A DNA stretch of 28,256 nucleotides from Chytriomyces cf. hyalinus JEL632 (taxonomy: Eukaryota > Chytridiomycota > Chytridiomycetes > Chytridiales > Chytriomycetaceae), in assembly GCA_025435555.1 (NCBI GenBank), contig JAIWWG010000175.1:1-28256 (forward strand). The letters are read 5' to 3'. Made by a program: the position numbers and the translations under genes. The notes below the pieces were generated by a model. It did not search any database. It was not told where the DNA came from and saw nothing but the letters and a program-made list of their open reading frames with translations. Positions 8,728 through 19,021 of the stretch are shown here, one piece after another. Each line of letters begins with the position of its first letter. The stretch's first letter is position 1.

Positions 8728-9882
8728 TCAGCCTTCAAGAACTAATAAAAAAAATGTATCCTCACAGTTTGACACAGAGTTCCAGTCCAACTTTGTTCTT
8801 GTGATTGGAAGCGCGCGTCTCAGCGATTTGAACGTGCTGTCAGATATTTGCGCGTAACTGGCATTCAGAGCCAGTTGGTACTCGGTCTCGATTTTGAGCA
8901 TTTGCGCAACAACAGCGGAAGCGAATGCGACTGGGTCCTGGGTTCAAAAGATTCAATGGTCGTGCTTTTCATCGAACCCTTCAAAATATACGTGCTCACT
9001 GAAGGAATGGATGCCAGTTTCGCAGTGGCATGTTTCGTGGTCTTCACTTGCACATTCCCGTCTTCATAGTAATGCACATGAATAAACAACTCCCCAGAAA
9101 TCTCGTCCGAGTCCAAGTTGGCAGTCCATTGCGAGATCCAACGCCCGTTCCTGCGTGGAGGCGCCATGTAATCAGTTGAATTTCGAGAGAAGTTGGGACA
9201 TACAACAACGCACCAAAAGTTGTTTGGATTGAACTTGTTGCTCACAATGCCAATGTTCAATGTGCGAGAATTGTCATGGCTGAAGACTGCGCAGTGGCCG
9301 TTGGGATAGTGGTCCTGCGTGTACGTGTTGATGGCGGCGTTCAGGGCGGCTCTGTTTAAACAAGTGAGTGCTCGGCGGGATACCACGCATACCCCACAAA
9401 CACGCACCTATGCTCTTCAGTCTCATTATTGGATTCATGCGGTACTGGGTCCGAGGCAGTCTGCGCCATCGCATGAGTAATCGAATATAAATCAGAACAA
9501 GGGAATTACCTGCGCCAAGTGATCCACAGCATACGACAGTTTCGCGTTTGGGTCCACAAATCGGTTTCCTTCCAATGCATTGAACTTGGACACAATGAAG
9601 CTTGCGTCGGAGCCATCAACAGTCACAACCGCAAGTGTGTTTGTGTTGTGCACAGAGAGCGGGTGCGCAATGGCTTCAGAGACAAGCGAGTCGTTGTTGA
9701 CGAGACCGCGGATATCTGCGCTCCAATAGCCGGTGTGTTTGTTCGAGTTACAGGGCAGTGGTTGACGGGCATCGATCCGCCTTACCATGCAGCACTTGGC
9801 TCAGCTCACCGGGCGGTGTTTCGGACACAAACTGCGCAATCGTTTCGAGTGTTTCGGCGGTGTCGGGGGCGTATTCAGACAT
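8728..9882 (-). CDS. CAPZA: F-actin capping protein subunit alpha
   Basis: Six exons join in phase: 9786-9882, 9510-9715, 9408-9460, 9214-9351, 9000-9150 and 8728-8937. They give 284 aa, against about 286 in animals. Landmarks follow the family order: [87 protein letters not shown] and [20 protein letters not shown]. The alpha subunit pairs with beta to cap filament barbed ends in the cytoplasm, limiting actin growth at patches and lamellae. All introns are GT-AG and 49-70 nt long. The fourth intron (9151-9213) is 63 nt with no stop in frame. The start codon is 76 bp from the divergent HUS1 start. The gene appears intact. The last residues after the LDWN block (about 15) differ from the animal tail. 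Confidence 0.93.
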
Positions 9883-9958
9883 GGTCCGTTTTTTAAACTG
9901 TTTACGTTGAAATGTTGAACCTTGTTTGTAAAGTGTATGGGGCAATAAAATTACCAAA
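9883..9958. promoter_or_regulatory. 76-bp bidirectional promoter between CAPZA and HUS1
   Basis: The whole intergenic space between the two divergent start codons is 76 bp, mostly AT-rich (TTTTTTAAACTG, GGGGCAATAAAATTACC). No canonical TATA box is clear. Both promoters and both 5' leaders must fit here or reach into the neighbouring gene's first exon. Confidence 0.65.
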
Positions 9959-11382
9959 ATGCGGTTTCGATGCAAGGCAAGTCTCGCTTTGCACTGTCGC
10001 AGCGCATGCTCACACACAGACTGATGGCAGCGCAGATCATCAACATCACTGTCCTGCATAGTGAGCACAGCACTTGGGAGTCGCATGTCTGCTGACGCTC
10101 ATTCAAACTGCAGAGATGGCCGTCACGATCGAGAAGCTGAGCCGGGTCTTTATCATCCGGTAAGCTGCGAATTAAGCCACATTGCCGGTTTACTTATAAA
10201 TGTTTGCATCAGTCTGACGCCAGAGTTTACGCAATTCCTTGTCTCCAAAGATGGCGGAATTGGGCTGCAGGCATTTGCCAAGCTCAACAATGTAACCGAC
10301 TAAACCATCTCACTGCAATACAGGAATAATTCAATGACACTTCCTGTTTTCTCTCAGGAAACCTTGTTTGAAGACCATCTGGTTGAATCACTGAATCGTA
10401 ACGAAATCTGGCTCGAACTGTCTGGAGAGCATCTGTCGCGTGCACTGAAATGCGCCATCCAATCAAACTCTGTCTCAATGCGTCTCACAAAAAAGTCCAA
10501 TCTTCCTGTTCTGTGTCTCACAATTCTGACTCAAGTGAGTTCTAATTCTTTCTTGCGGCTCTTTTTAAAATGCGTTTGCCAGGGACGCACAGGAAAGCAG
10601 ATCCAACTAGTCCAAGATTGCCCATGTCGAACCCTCACCGCTGCCCAAACCGAACAACTGTGTGAGCCAGTTGTACCCAATCCAGATGTTCACATCATGC
10701 TGCCGCCAGTCATGGTCATGAAAAACATGGCTGACCGTATGAAATCAATTGCCGGGCATTTGGTTGTGAAGGCAAATATGGCAGGTATTGCTCTTTTTAC
10801 TGAATAGCTTGGTATGGTTTTTCAATGATTTGAATTTTGGTGGTTTTTGGATGAAAAACAGGCGACTTTATCATGCAAGTGGAGAGTGATTTAGTTCATC
10901 TTGAAACATTCTTCCAAGATTTGGAGAATCCAACCATTGGTATGGAACTGGTAGTGGGTCCTCTTCTTTTTTTATGAGTTTAACTGAGTGTGTACTTGCA
11001 GACGCTTCACAAGTGGATTTATCACAACAGCCCAGCTTGAACCGTGATCCAAAAGAAATGGCCCAAGTTCGCATTGATATCCGCGATTTCATCAAATTCT
11101 GCACCTGTCATCAGCTGAACCCAATGCATACCATCTGCTGTAAAATCCTCGCTTGTTTTCTCATCAATAACTACCTGACAAAAATTGCTCATTCACAGCA
11201 GGTATTATCGAAAATCACTGGTTTAGTATTATACGTGTATATTGGAGAAAATGGTGGAGAAAACATCGGAGATGCTCAAGGGTGTGGAACAATTACTTAC
11301 TTGTAAGTCATTGCTGCATTTTTTTTTTTTTTTCGGTGCACCACTCTGAACCACTTGAACTAGATATTCCAAGCCGTGCTGA
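9959..11382 (+). CDS. HUS1: Checkpoint clamp subunit HUS1
   Basis: Homology defines nine exons: 9959-9976, 10071-10159, 10213-10291, 10358-10534, 10583-10784, 10862-10939, 11002-11139, 11202-11302 and 11364-11382. Blocks match HUS1 in order: MRFRCK, MAVTIEKLSRVFII, NEIWLELSGEHLSRALK, CEPVVPNPDVHIMLP, MKSIAGHLVVKANM, AQVRIDIRDF and GTITYLYSKPC. HUS1 forms the 9-1-1 ring with RAD9 and RAD1, which is loaded at DNA damage to activate the ATR pathway. The first intron appears to use a GC donor (AAG|GCAAGT). In exon 8 the frame of IIENHW and that of LVLYVYIGEN differ by one base near 11219-11224. Either one T is a sequence error, or the intron ends at TTTAG (11226), skipping eight residues but keeping frame. 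The identification is firm; exon 8 is uncertain. Confidence 0.88.
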
Positions 11383-11422
11383 ATGAGAGAAAATGCATGT
11401 TATCAACCATTTGCAGTATTTC

Positions 11423-11428
11423 AATAAA
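11423..11428 (+). terminator. Polyadenylation signal of HUS1
   Basis: AATAAA lies 41 bp beyond the HUS1 stop codon, a usual position for a cleavage and polyadenylation hexamer. Confidence 0.5.
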
Positions 11429-11485
11429 ATGTGTTTCGCGTTTTGTACTTGCGAAATCTATTTGTCTGCAGTGATGCAACTGGGT

Positions 11486-12830
11486 TCATGAAATGCAGGA
11501 TGCGAAAGATCCATTTAGTAATATCTGAGGTAAGGGTGCCCTGTATCTGTGGTTTCGGAAGTTGTCAAATAAGCCGACGCGAACGCTGCCCAACAGGAAG
11601 GGGGCCAGAAACTGATTGTTACCCAGGTTCAAATGATGAATGTCCCATATACAACGTCTGTTGGCGACGATCCGTCCAGGCAGTTGCAAGTCTGAGTTCC
11701 GAAAGTAACAGACTTGGTGTGATGGAAGTTGCCAGTCAGCTGGTTATGGCTAAAAAGAAGTTGCGGCGCCCGAATTTGCAATCAACTCAGGAATGGCGTC
11801 ACCGGCTGAGATTCAACAGCGACAAACCCCAGAAGCTTCGAAAGTCCAAATTCTGCATGCTGCAGTTGAAGATGGGAGACGTTTGTACGCGACGCTAAGC
11901 CTTGAAGCCCGTGAACAGGTTGTGACTTAAATTCAAGGCATGCATCGACACAAGTTGCGAAATTGAATCGGGAATCGGGCCAAAGAGCGTGTTGTATCTG
12001 AGATGCGACCCTTTATGCATCTTATGGTTGGAATTTCTGCTGGTAAGGAGCCTTCCAGTTTGTTGTGATTCAGATGGAGAATCAAGAGGCTCTTGAGCCG
12101 GAATTCTTCCCGTGAGCCCATTGCGTGAAAGCTGCACTCGAACCAAGTGGCCCAAACTGCCCTCATCACGGCTGATCATGGTCCAAGCTTCCCGTTATCT
12201 GATTCGACGACCGCACCAAGGTATGGAGGCACGGAATTCGATATAAATATGTGGCAGAGTTCCAGAGATGCGACTCAATTTGAGATGAATTTGGATCAGT
12301 GCTTCGCCGAATGGCAATACGTCTGATTTGGTGCATTCTCTGTCGGAGCATCTCCGTAGCGCGTCAGTCAGATTATGTTCAATTTCTCCAACTTGATGAG
12401 GTTTCCAAGGGCAGAGGCGATAGATCCAGCCAAGTGTTTAAGCTCCAAGTCCAGCACTGTAATTTGAACCATGTTGCATATTCTGGTTGGAATGCTTCGC
12501 CAGGTGACGCATGCCATCCGTTGTATGTGGCAGCGGACCAACAAATCGAAACGTTTTTCTGCCACGATTTCTGATTGAAGGATACTTTGCAAGCATTGCA
12601 ACTTCGTTTTCGAGGATTCGCCGGAATGTTTTAACGTTGGGCAACCTGGAAACGATTGAGCATGATTTGCAAAAAAGTCATGGCCAACACTCGAGCGCGC
12701 TGTAGCTTGGAATTGCGTCAAGAATCCTTTTTGCGACAGGTGCTTGTCCTGACGAAGTTGAACAGATCGACCGAGGCAAAGGTGGAACTGGAGCAATAGC
12801 GTGCGAGCAGTAAGCACTCAACAAGCCAGT
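11486..12830 (-). pseudogene. Degenerate F-box/LRR gene
   Basis: On the minus strand, pieces of a gene like the one at 1-708 appear in order but in different frames. An F-box-like start (MTFLQIMLNRFQVAQR, near 12640-12690) is followed by VLDLELKHLAGSIASALGNL (12375-12450), NQITGSLDHD (about 12170-12200), HLVRVQLSRNGLTGRIP (about 12110-12150), LLILHLNHNKLEGSLP (about 12040-12090), FGPIPDSISQLVSMHALNLS (about 11920-11985) and HHLNLGNNQF (about 11620). At least four frame changes and several stops separate these pieces. The plant-type LRR consensus is still obvious, so the loss is recent relative to the family's spread. Confidence 0.7.
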
Positions 12831-13106
12831 CGTTGAGAAAGACGCAGACACAGCAATTGCTTCTCAGTTTCGAACAGGCCAGTAGGCGAAAGAATTGTGC
12901 GCTTGGAGTTGGGTGGGAATGTGCAGCAGATTCATGTGTACCCAATTTTAATAAAATGTGGTCCTTGTTTATTTTTGAGTGCAAGCCGCTCACTGTATTC
13001 ACTCCACTTCACGCCTTTGATGGACTCGCAAGAAAATGAGGACACAAGGAAGGGGGACTTATGACAAAGTATGGCTAAAATTGAGCGTCCCTTATATGCC
13101 GACCAG

Positions 13107-13330
13107 TCAGTTGATTCCATGCATCCCACTGCACAGGATCTGATTATGCTCCAGTTTGCACGTGTTTAAACACAGCTTCACAATGCTTTTGGCACGGTCC
13201 TGGTCAACTGATTGTGGCAGAGGTCCGAATTGATCAGCCTCTTCAAAGCTCCAATACCTTGCTGAAGCGGACCAACTGCAGGCCACCAAAATGCATGGAT
13301 GTCAATAGTCTGGTCATCATGTTCGACACT
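13107..13330 (-). pseudogene. LRR relic
   Basis: Short LRR-like pieces remain on the minus strand: LTSMHFGGLQLVRFSKVLEL in one frame and DQFGPLPQSVDQ in the next. They resemble the LTSLALGCQFLFGPIPQSL repeat of the left-edge gene. No intact frame survives. Confidence 0.4.
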
Positions 13331-13344
13331 GGGCCAGTGAGATG

Positions 13345-14542
13345 TTAAGTTTGACTCATGCCATTGATAATACTGGGTAAGGTTGAAAGCAGGGAAGCCT
13401 TCATTCTCGACTGAGGATTGGAAGTGTGTGGGTTGAAGAGTGACAGGGGACTTACCTGGAACACAGTTTCAGATGCAGGGATAAATCCCAAGCATGAGCA
13501 GTGCAGTTTCATTATTGGATAGGGTACTGGTGTTACCTGAATTGGGTTTCCCCAAACGGCACTTAGGCATAAACAGACCATTGAAATAATGTGTGCAAAT
13601 GGTGTGGCCTGCTAAATACGCGTTGTTTGACATCCCCATTTTCAATAATGTAAGAGACACAAGGGGAGGGGTTGATGTTGGAGAGGGGGGTCTCCTTGCT
13701 GTTCGGTTCGTCCAGAGGCTGTATGACGAGAGGATGTATCTGGGGGGTACCGATAGTTTGCGTCAGACGCTTGCACAGCAACCTCAGAATGTTGTGGAAG
13801 CAAACCTTGGTCTCCTCGTTTCCCAGTCCCAATTTTTTGGCTCAAGTCCGTTCACAAGTCCGACTCCCGATTCGTACATTTTCTGCATGTCGACCAGCGA
13901 TGTCTTGTGCTGGTTTAAACCGATGGGGATGCATTCGAGCTTGTCCGATACCCAACGCAGTTGGTAACATACCACTTGATCAGCTTTGGATTCTCTGTCA
14001 GCGACAGCGTCTCATCCTGGCTTAGAACACAATCCGGTAGACACTCGTCACCGTCTCCAGTGATGAGAATGAATCTGTCAAAGGCAAGCAAAAAGCGCTG
14101 GACGGTAAGTTTTCAAAGGCTTGAAAAAAAAAAAAAAAAAAGTGAAGGGCGCCTACCGTGTCCGAATTCTAGAAGCAACGGAAACAAACTCTTTCAGCTT
14201 CAACGGCTCAACGAAAATAACTGCGCCGTCTTTCGTGATTTGGTTGTCCAGCTGTAAAGGTTCCGACATCCGAATTCGGCGCAGTTGGTCAGCATAGGTA
14301 GCCGGTACACTGTAGTTGCCAATGTAATGATCTGCCAGGAGTTTAAAATGCACTGCAGATATCCTGTCGTGGGAGTTGAAGCAGTCCCTCTGGTACCCTC
14401 CGGATGTCATGCATTCCGGGAGTTGGTAGGGTTCGTTGATGCGGGTGTAGCGGTGCGGCACTGTGGTTGCGGACAGGAAGCACAGGGAGAGAACAGCGAC
14501 GGAGACGCAGCAGACGAGAAGGAATTCGGCCTTTCTGACCAT
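13345..14542 (-). pseudogene. Decayed glycosyltransferase-like gene with signal anchor
   Basis: The frame starting at 14542 begins with a basic residue pair and a hydrophobic stretch (EFLLVCCVSVAVLSLCFLSA), a signal peptide or type II anchor. It runs to IFVEPLKLKEF. After an intron-like gap with a run of 18 A on the plus strand (about 14125-14142), a second piece reads FDRFILITGDGDE and then LIKWYVTNC. The frame then shifts by one base near 13955, into KLECIPIGLNQHKT. Glycosyltransferase-like proteins with an LITGDxD segment, a WYxxN segment and a PIGL(N/D)xH segment are common in algae and protists, which is why I favour that class. Downstream pieces (13345-13830) are in changing frames and are not convincingly aligned. 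The enzyme specificity cannot be read. Confidence 0.5.
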
Positions 14543-14913
14543 TGGTTTTTTAGTTTGGAATGTTGTGATGTTCTGCCGGGAAGTCCATGTTCAATTTCTC
14601 ATCGCATTTTCAAATGTGTTAGAAATCAGAGCTTGACTCGATCGACCCATTTTATTTTACTTTCATCTCCCATTTTATTAATAATGTTTTATGCAGGAAT
14701 ATAAAAGAGAAGCAACCAACCCAGGCATCCACACTAGTCCTGCAAGAGACACCAACTCGAAATCAACAACAAATCAAATGACAAATCATTCGGCATCAAC
14801 TGCAACAACAACAACTTTATTTCATTGCCCAACAAGAGAACTGCGTGCAGCACAGCCCCCCCCAACGGTCAATCCACAACGTAAGCAGATAGACAGACAG
14901 ACAGAAAAAGTAT
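14543..14913. other. Intergenic stretch downstream of ARPC2
   Basis: No supported gene. It should contain the 3' untranslated region of ARPC2 (minus strand) and the promoter of the decayed glycosyltransferase-like gene. CA-rich simple sequence (CAACAACAACAAC type) and an AGACAGACAGACAG run (about 14888-14905) are present. Confidence 0.5.
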
Positions 14914-16452
14914 TCAGCGCTTGAACGTCTTTCCACTGCCAATTGTTTTTCGTATTTGTAAGATTTTAGTCAAAGTTCGGAACCAAAGCTGAAAAGGGGG
15001 AAAACTTACGCCATCGTCTTCTTTTCTTTCTGATCTTCTGGCTTCTCGGGTTTGGCGCGGTTAAGAACCTTGAGGAAGGACTCAACACGGGCACGCATTC
15101 TCGAGTGCATGTATGCTTTGGACGCCTTGATGTGGTAATGCAAGTAGTCTCTAAACAACTGGATTCGAGAAATGGTGTCTTCACGGATTGGACCGGGAGT
15201 GAAGTGGCGGGGGAAGAGAACTGAAAAAACGAGATGAAATCAGTCGCTTGGAAAATGTAGTGCGCAAATGAATTGCACGCGCTTGCACACACTCATGCGC
15301 CTTCTCTCAAAAAACAATAGAAAAAATTGAAAAGCATTCTGTCGAGACGTACCGAACGTCACGTATCCAATGTTTTCCGCGTCGCTAAGTTTCAGACCGC
15401 GAAGTTCGAGAGGTGGCTCGCGTGGACTATACAACACTTGAGGAGCATTCTGAATAGCTGGCTGTCTTCTCGCGTCGACAAATTCCTGGGTTGAACGACG
15501 TCAAGGGTATAAGTACAAAAAAGACGCTCAAAATATGACAAAGCTCAAAAAAAAAAAATGCACCTGCAAGAACACACGTCCAAAAATTTGATCTGTTTCT
15601 TCCTTGAACACAGTTGAAAAAATAACCGTGACACGGTCAGGGAATCCCATGATATAGATGGCTTCTTGGTCCCGGTAATTCACAGTCATGATGTTTGTTT
15701 GTTGTCCTTGGCTCTGAGCGTAGAACGCAGCTTCGAATGGAGCAGCGAGGGCATTGCGCTTTAGTAAGGCGAGCTTCTTCACAAGTTCGTCTGTTTCATT
15801 TGAATTCAGGCAAGCGTTTAATTCGGGAACATCTTTGGTGGCGGAGGAGGGAGCATGAATTTTTTTACCCTTGTTCACAGCTCCCAACTGTGTCTCGTCA
15901 ATCCGAAGCGTGACATCGAACCCTGGCTCCGCAGTTTGCTGGAAAAGCGCGCCATACTCGCGGAAGAGAATGTTATCGGCACCATATTGCCTCAGCTCAG
16001 GGTAGCATTTCATATTCATGGACAGGTACACGACGCTTTTGGAGTCCTTTGTCTCGACAGAATAAGATACACCGTCAAAATCGTGGATCGTGAGGAAGAG
16101 TTTCTCGGGTTCATCCGTGCTGTGTTTGTGTGTGTTTTGCGAATGCGCGGGGAGAGCGGGAATGTCGTTGAGGAGAGAATACAACAGGCACCAAAGAGAG
16201 TAGGGACTTACCGGTTGAATCGCTCTCTAAACGTTTCCTCCAGAATGCGGTTTCCCTCCCTATTTTAATAGTGATTGTGTATTATATGCGAATCAGCCTT
16301 TGTAAATTCGCTAGTCAATTCACACGCTCGCATTCCCCGTTTCCGTTCGGTTCCTTTGCGAATGCATCTGCTCGACTGAGGATGCATCGGAAGAGAGCAG
16401 TGGGAGGGCATGGGGTTGGGGGAGGTTCGCCACTCAACTCCAACAAGATCAT
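14914..16452 (-). CDS. ARPC2: Arp2/3 complex subunit 2 (p34-Arc)
   Basis: Six exons join in phase: 16439-16452, 16212-16259, 15564-16119, 15353-15485, 15010-15220 and 14914-14935. They give 327 aa, against 300 in human, mainly because of a longer linker around [18 protein letters not shown]. Blocks match the family: [122 protein letters not shown] and GKTFKR. ARPC2 with ARPC4 forms the core that holds Arp2 and Arp3 and contacts the mother filament. The first exon is only 14 nt (MILLE) with a weak GTTGAG donor; its position is chosen because it supplies the conserved MILLE start and phase. The remaining introns are canonical. No lesion is seen. Confidence 0.93.
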
Positions 16453-16519
16453 TTTTAGTTGCTTTATTTACTGTGAATATTTATTTTACCCCTCAATTTG
16501 GCCCCCCAACACCCGCAAC

Positions 16520-16885
16520 TCACAACTTGCGAAAGATGAGACACCGCTCCAACTTTCGGTGATCCCTCTTCAATTCCACAAACTCCCAACGCCGTCCAGA
16601 CTCTTGTTCAAGCTCCACTGAGCAGATTCCGTCCAAAAAAATCTTTTTAATGCGCTCAGAACATCCATGACCAATCTCCAAGACCAATACACAGTGTTTT
16701 GAAAATCCTTTGTATCCAAACTGACCATCTGCCAAACGAATGCCACTCATAATTTCTTGATACGCCTCGAGGCCAGTGTCACCAGAGAATAAAGCAACGG
16801 CAGGCTCTTCATTTAGTAAAGACGCATCAATGGAAGTGACTTTCTTGATTCGAGGGGATAGGTATGGAGGATTGCAGAGAATGAT
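16520..16885 (-). pseudogene. 3' fragment of a PrmC/HemK-type methyltransferase
   Basis: The minus strand carries IILCNPPYLSPRIKKV, which includes the NPPY catalytic motif that binds the target glutamine amide, then DTGLEAYQEIM, HCVLVLEIGHG and a family-like C-terminus ending CLIFRKL. In frame, a TAA at 16886-16888 sits where the family has FD before the hydrophobic stretch. The SAM-binding half (DLGTGSG region) cannot be found in the next 500 bp. PrmC/HemK enzymes methylate the GGQ glutamine of release factors; this copy has lost the cofactor half. The stop is 67 bp upstream of the ARPC2 start codon on the same strand. Confidence 0.7.
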
Positions 16886-17180
16886 TTAAAAAATCTGTGG
16901 GATGACAATGTGTGGGAACGGATACTATTATGCAGCAGCAGCAAAAAAAGATCGAAAATAACAAAACAATCGCTGAAATCTGCTGTGTGTATTGTTCGTT
17001 GTTTTTGTACAGTTGCTGCTCTGTGGAAACAAAAATCATGGCTTGGTCCTCAAGCGTGCAAAAAACGCGTTGAACGCGAGGAAAATAAGACCATGTGCAT
17101 CCAACTCAAAAAAAGTCACATAATTTATTGTTGTTGAGACCTAGCACAGCGCATGCTCCGAAAAACACTCCCGTTCAACC

Positions 17181-17901
17181 TTATCCGGCGATGGAAGTGC
17201 GATCCTGTGCGGAGTCAACACGGTGGGGAGGGGAGTGGACTTCGCAGAGACGGCTCTGGGCAACCGACAAGGAGTTGAAGCATTCGGTACAGACGGCAAT
17301 CCAAATAGTGCAGCCACTGGGACGGGCCTTTTCTTGGAAAGAGAGCCGATTCGATTTTCGGGGGGCAAAGTCACAGGATCGACTGCAATCTTGTACTCTG
17401 GTGAGGCAATTATGCATTGCAATAGTTGTTGAATCAGTTTTCCCCACCTGAACAATATACAAACAAGCTCGTGCAGAAGCAAAGAAGGGCACTCACACTG
17501 TATCTGACTCTAGTCACCGCCTGGGTGCCCTTCAAGGGTACCATCGAATATGGTGTCCTGGCGGATATCGAGGTATCCCGTTGCTGCCGTGGCGTGGTTG
17601 GCTGCATTCCCAGCGCATCAGACTTTGACTCGCATTCGAATGGTGCAGTTTGGAATCCACAAACACATGGAATTCGACATGGACCTTTGCTGATCTCGCC
17701 GGGAATAAACATGGGATCCAACGCCCTGCAAACCAGACCTGATTGCGACAATTTTTCCCGCATTGGGTAATCTCGAGGTCCTTTTGCGCAATTTCGCAGG
17801 ATTACGAGCATTTGTTCTGTCGGTCGAGGAATTCGCCAAGAACGCTGAAAGAAGTTTCGCGAGTTTTCCGCAGTCGCTGGCATAATCAAATTCTGAGGCA
17901 T
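17181..17901 (-). CDS. Unassigned cysteine-rich open frame, possible two-exon gene
   Basis: I do not recognise this gene. Two open stretches join in phase across a plausible 49-nt intron (17448-17496, GTGAGT...GTTCAG): one reads IPCVCGFQTAPFECESKSDA and then MVPLKGTQAVTRVRYS, the next VGKTDSTTIAMHNCLTRVQD and then CTECFNSLSVAQSRLCEV, ending at a TAA. Eleven or more cysteines are spread over both exons. The 5' part is uncertain, because a second frame (KLAKLLSAFLANSSTDR) also looks reasonable between 17700 and 17911. The plus strand is open over much of the same interval, so this could be chance. No domain, signal peptide or membrane segment was found. Confidence 0.25.
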
Positions 17902-18312
17902 TCACGCACAATGCAAGGGACTACTGGGTTGCCAAACAGGCAAGGCGAGAGTGGCGCGTTTGATGTTTCTTGAATATAAACAGTCTGGACAGGGAATCCA
18001 TGTGGCCGCGCCCTCTTTGCTGTCGACATCCGATCACTTTTCGAGTGCAGTGGTACGGGAAGCGTGCGATGGGCACCTCAAAGAGATTTGATGCGAATGG
18101 ATTCGACTGAAAGACAAAATGCACCCCGAAACAGGGCTGCAGTCTTATGCGCGCAGGCTGCTTTCGATGATCGGCGTTCAGATGCAACAGCATTCACTTT
18201 GTTGAGGTGCTTCCATCTATCTGGCCTGTCTGTACGTGACACCAACATTGGCGAAAGAGCGTTGGCTGCATTTACTTTGTACGTTAAAAATTTAAGTTTA
18301 CAAACCAAGAAC

Positions 18313-18663
18313 ATGTCATCGTCAATATACAGCAACCGGTGCGGCACATCGTGGCCATCTGCGAACACAATCTGCGGCCAACCATGCAGCTTTGACAGTG
18401 ACTGCGTCTCAGATCTGCGCTGCTTCACCGGCTTGGATGTGTCCACCTGCACGGGCGGCGTTGTGTGGAATGCTTCACTGTCTACAGGAGCGACAGTGGC
18501 AATCGTTCTTGTTGCTGGATCTGTCGCTGCTGTGGGGTTGGTGATGCTGGGGCGGGACTGTCTGTTAAGACTGAGGCGGAAGGGAAGAGGTCACCGAGAC
18601 TACGTGGCATTGGATGAGAGGGATTCGGGCAACCAGAGAGCGTTTCACACTGCGCACAGTTGA
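18313..18663 (+). CDS. Small membrane protein with a cysteine-rich module
   Basis: From an ATG at 18313 the frame encodes 116 aa. It opens with a six-cysteine module, NRCGTSWPSANTICGQPCSF followed by DSDC, LRCF and STC. This resembles the RCGxSWxxAxxxCGxPC-type modules seen in secreted proteins of chytrids, diatoms and other protists. A single transmembrane helix follows (TVAIVLVAGSVAAVGLVMLG), then a basic stop-transfer tail (RLRRKGRGHRDYVALDE). The layout suggests an outside Cys module, one membrane pass and a short cytosolic tail. No signal peptide is visible at this start, so upstream exons may be missing; the frame is open upstream to 18064. The module often binds carbohydrate-rich surfaces, but that role is only inferred. 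Confidence 0.55.
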   Translation: MSSSIYSNRCGTSWPSANTICGQPCSFDSDCVSDLRCFTGLDVSTCTGGVVWNASLSTGATVAIVLVAGSVAAVGLVMLGRDCLLRLRRKGRGHRDYVALDERDSGNQRAFHTAHS

Positions 18664-18986
18664 ATGTGGAATGTGTGACTGTCAATCATTAAATAGCATA
18701 CTTCATACGTACAACAACTGATACTTTTGCGCCGGCATTTGCTCAGACAGAAATATTCGCCAACAGCACAACTGCCAAATTCAAAGTGACAAAAACGGTT
18801 ATAACGCTGGCCAAAAACTCAGACTTGGTTTTTACGAATCTTCTTCTTCGTCCGCACTGATTCATAAAGACCAAAGATGTGGACACAGTTGGAGCATTGT
18901 TGCTTCCTTTTAGTCAGAATATTCTGGTCAAACATTTGTACCTTCACGCCTAACTTGTCTCGTAAATCCCCAACTCAACCCCCTCT
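18664..18986. other. Intergenic stretch
   Basis: No gene is supported. It contains the second copy of the CTGCCAAATTCAAAGTG motif at 18772 and nothing else I can name. Confidence 0.5.
18772..18791. repeat. Second copy of the short motif at 8691
   Basis: CTGCCAAATTCAAAGTGACA shares its first 17 bases with the palindromic motif between the F-box/ankyrin and CAPZA genes. Similarity does not extend beyond about 20 bp on either side. Confidence 0.5.
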
Positions 18987-19021
18987 GTGGATCCTGAATC
19001 AAATCAACCTGCGCTGCCGTC

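Noticed and set aside
14691-14924. 77-codon plus-strand frame rich in Thr and Asn
   Set aside because: It falls in simple CA- and AGAC-repeat sequence at the 3' end of ARPC2 and shows no coding features.
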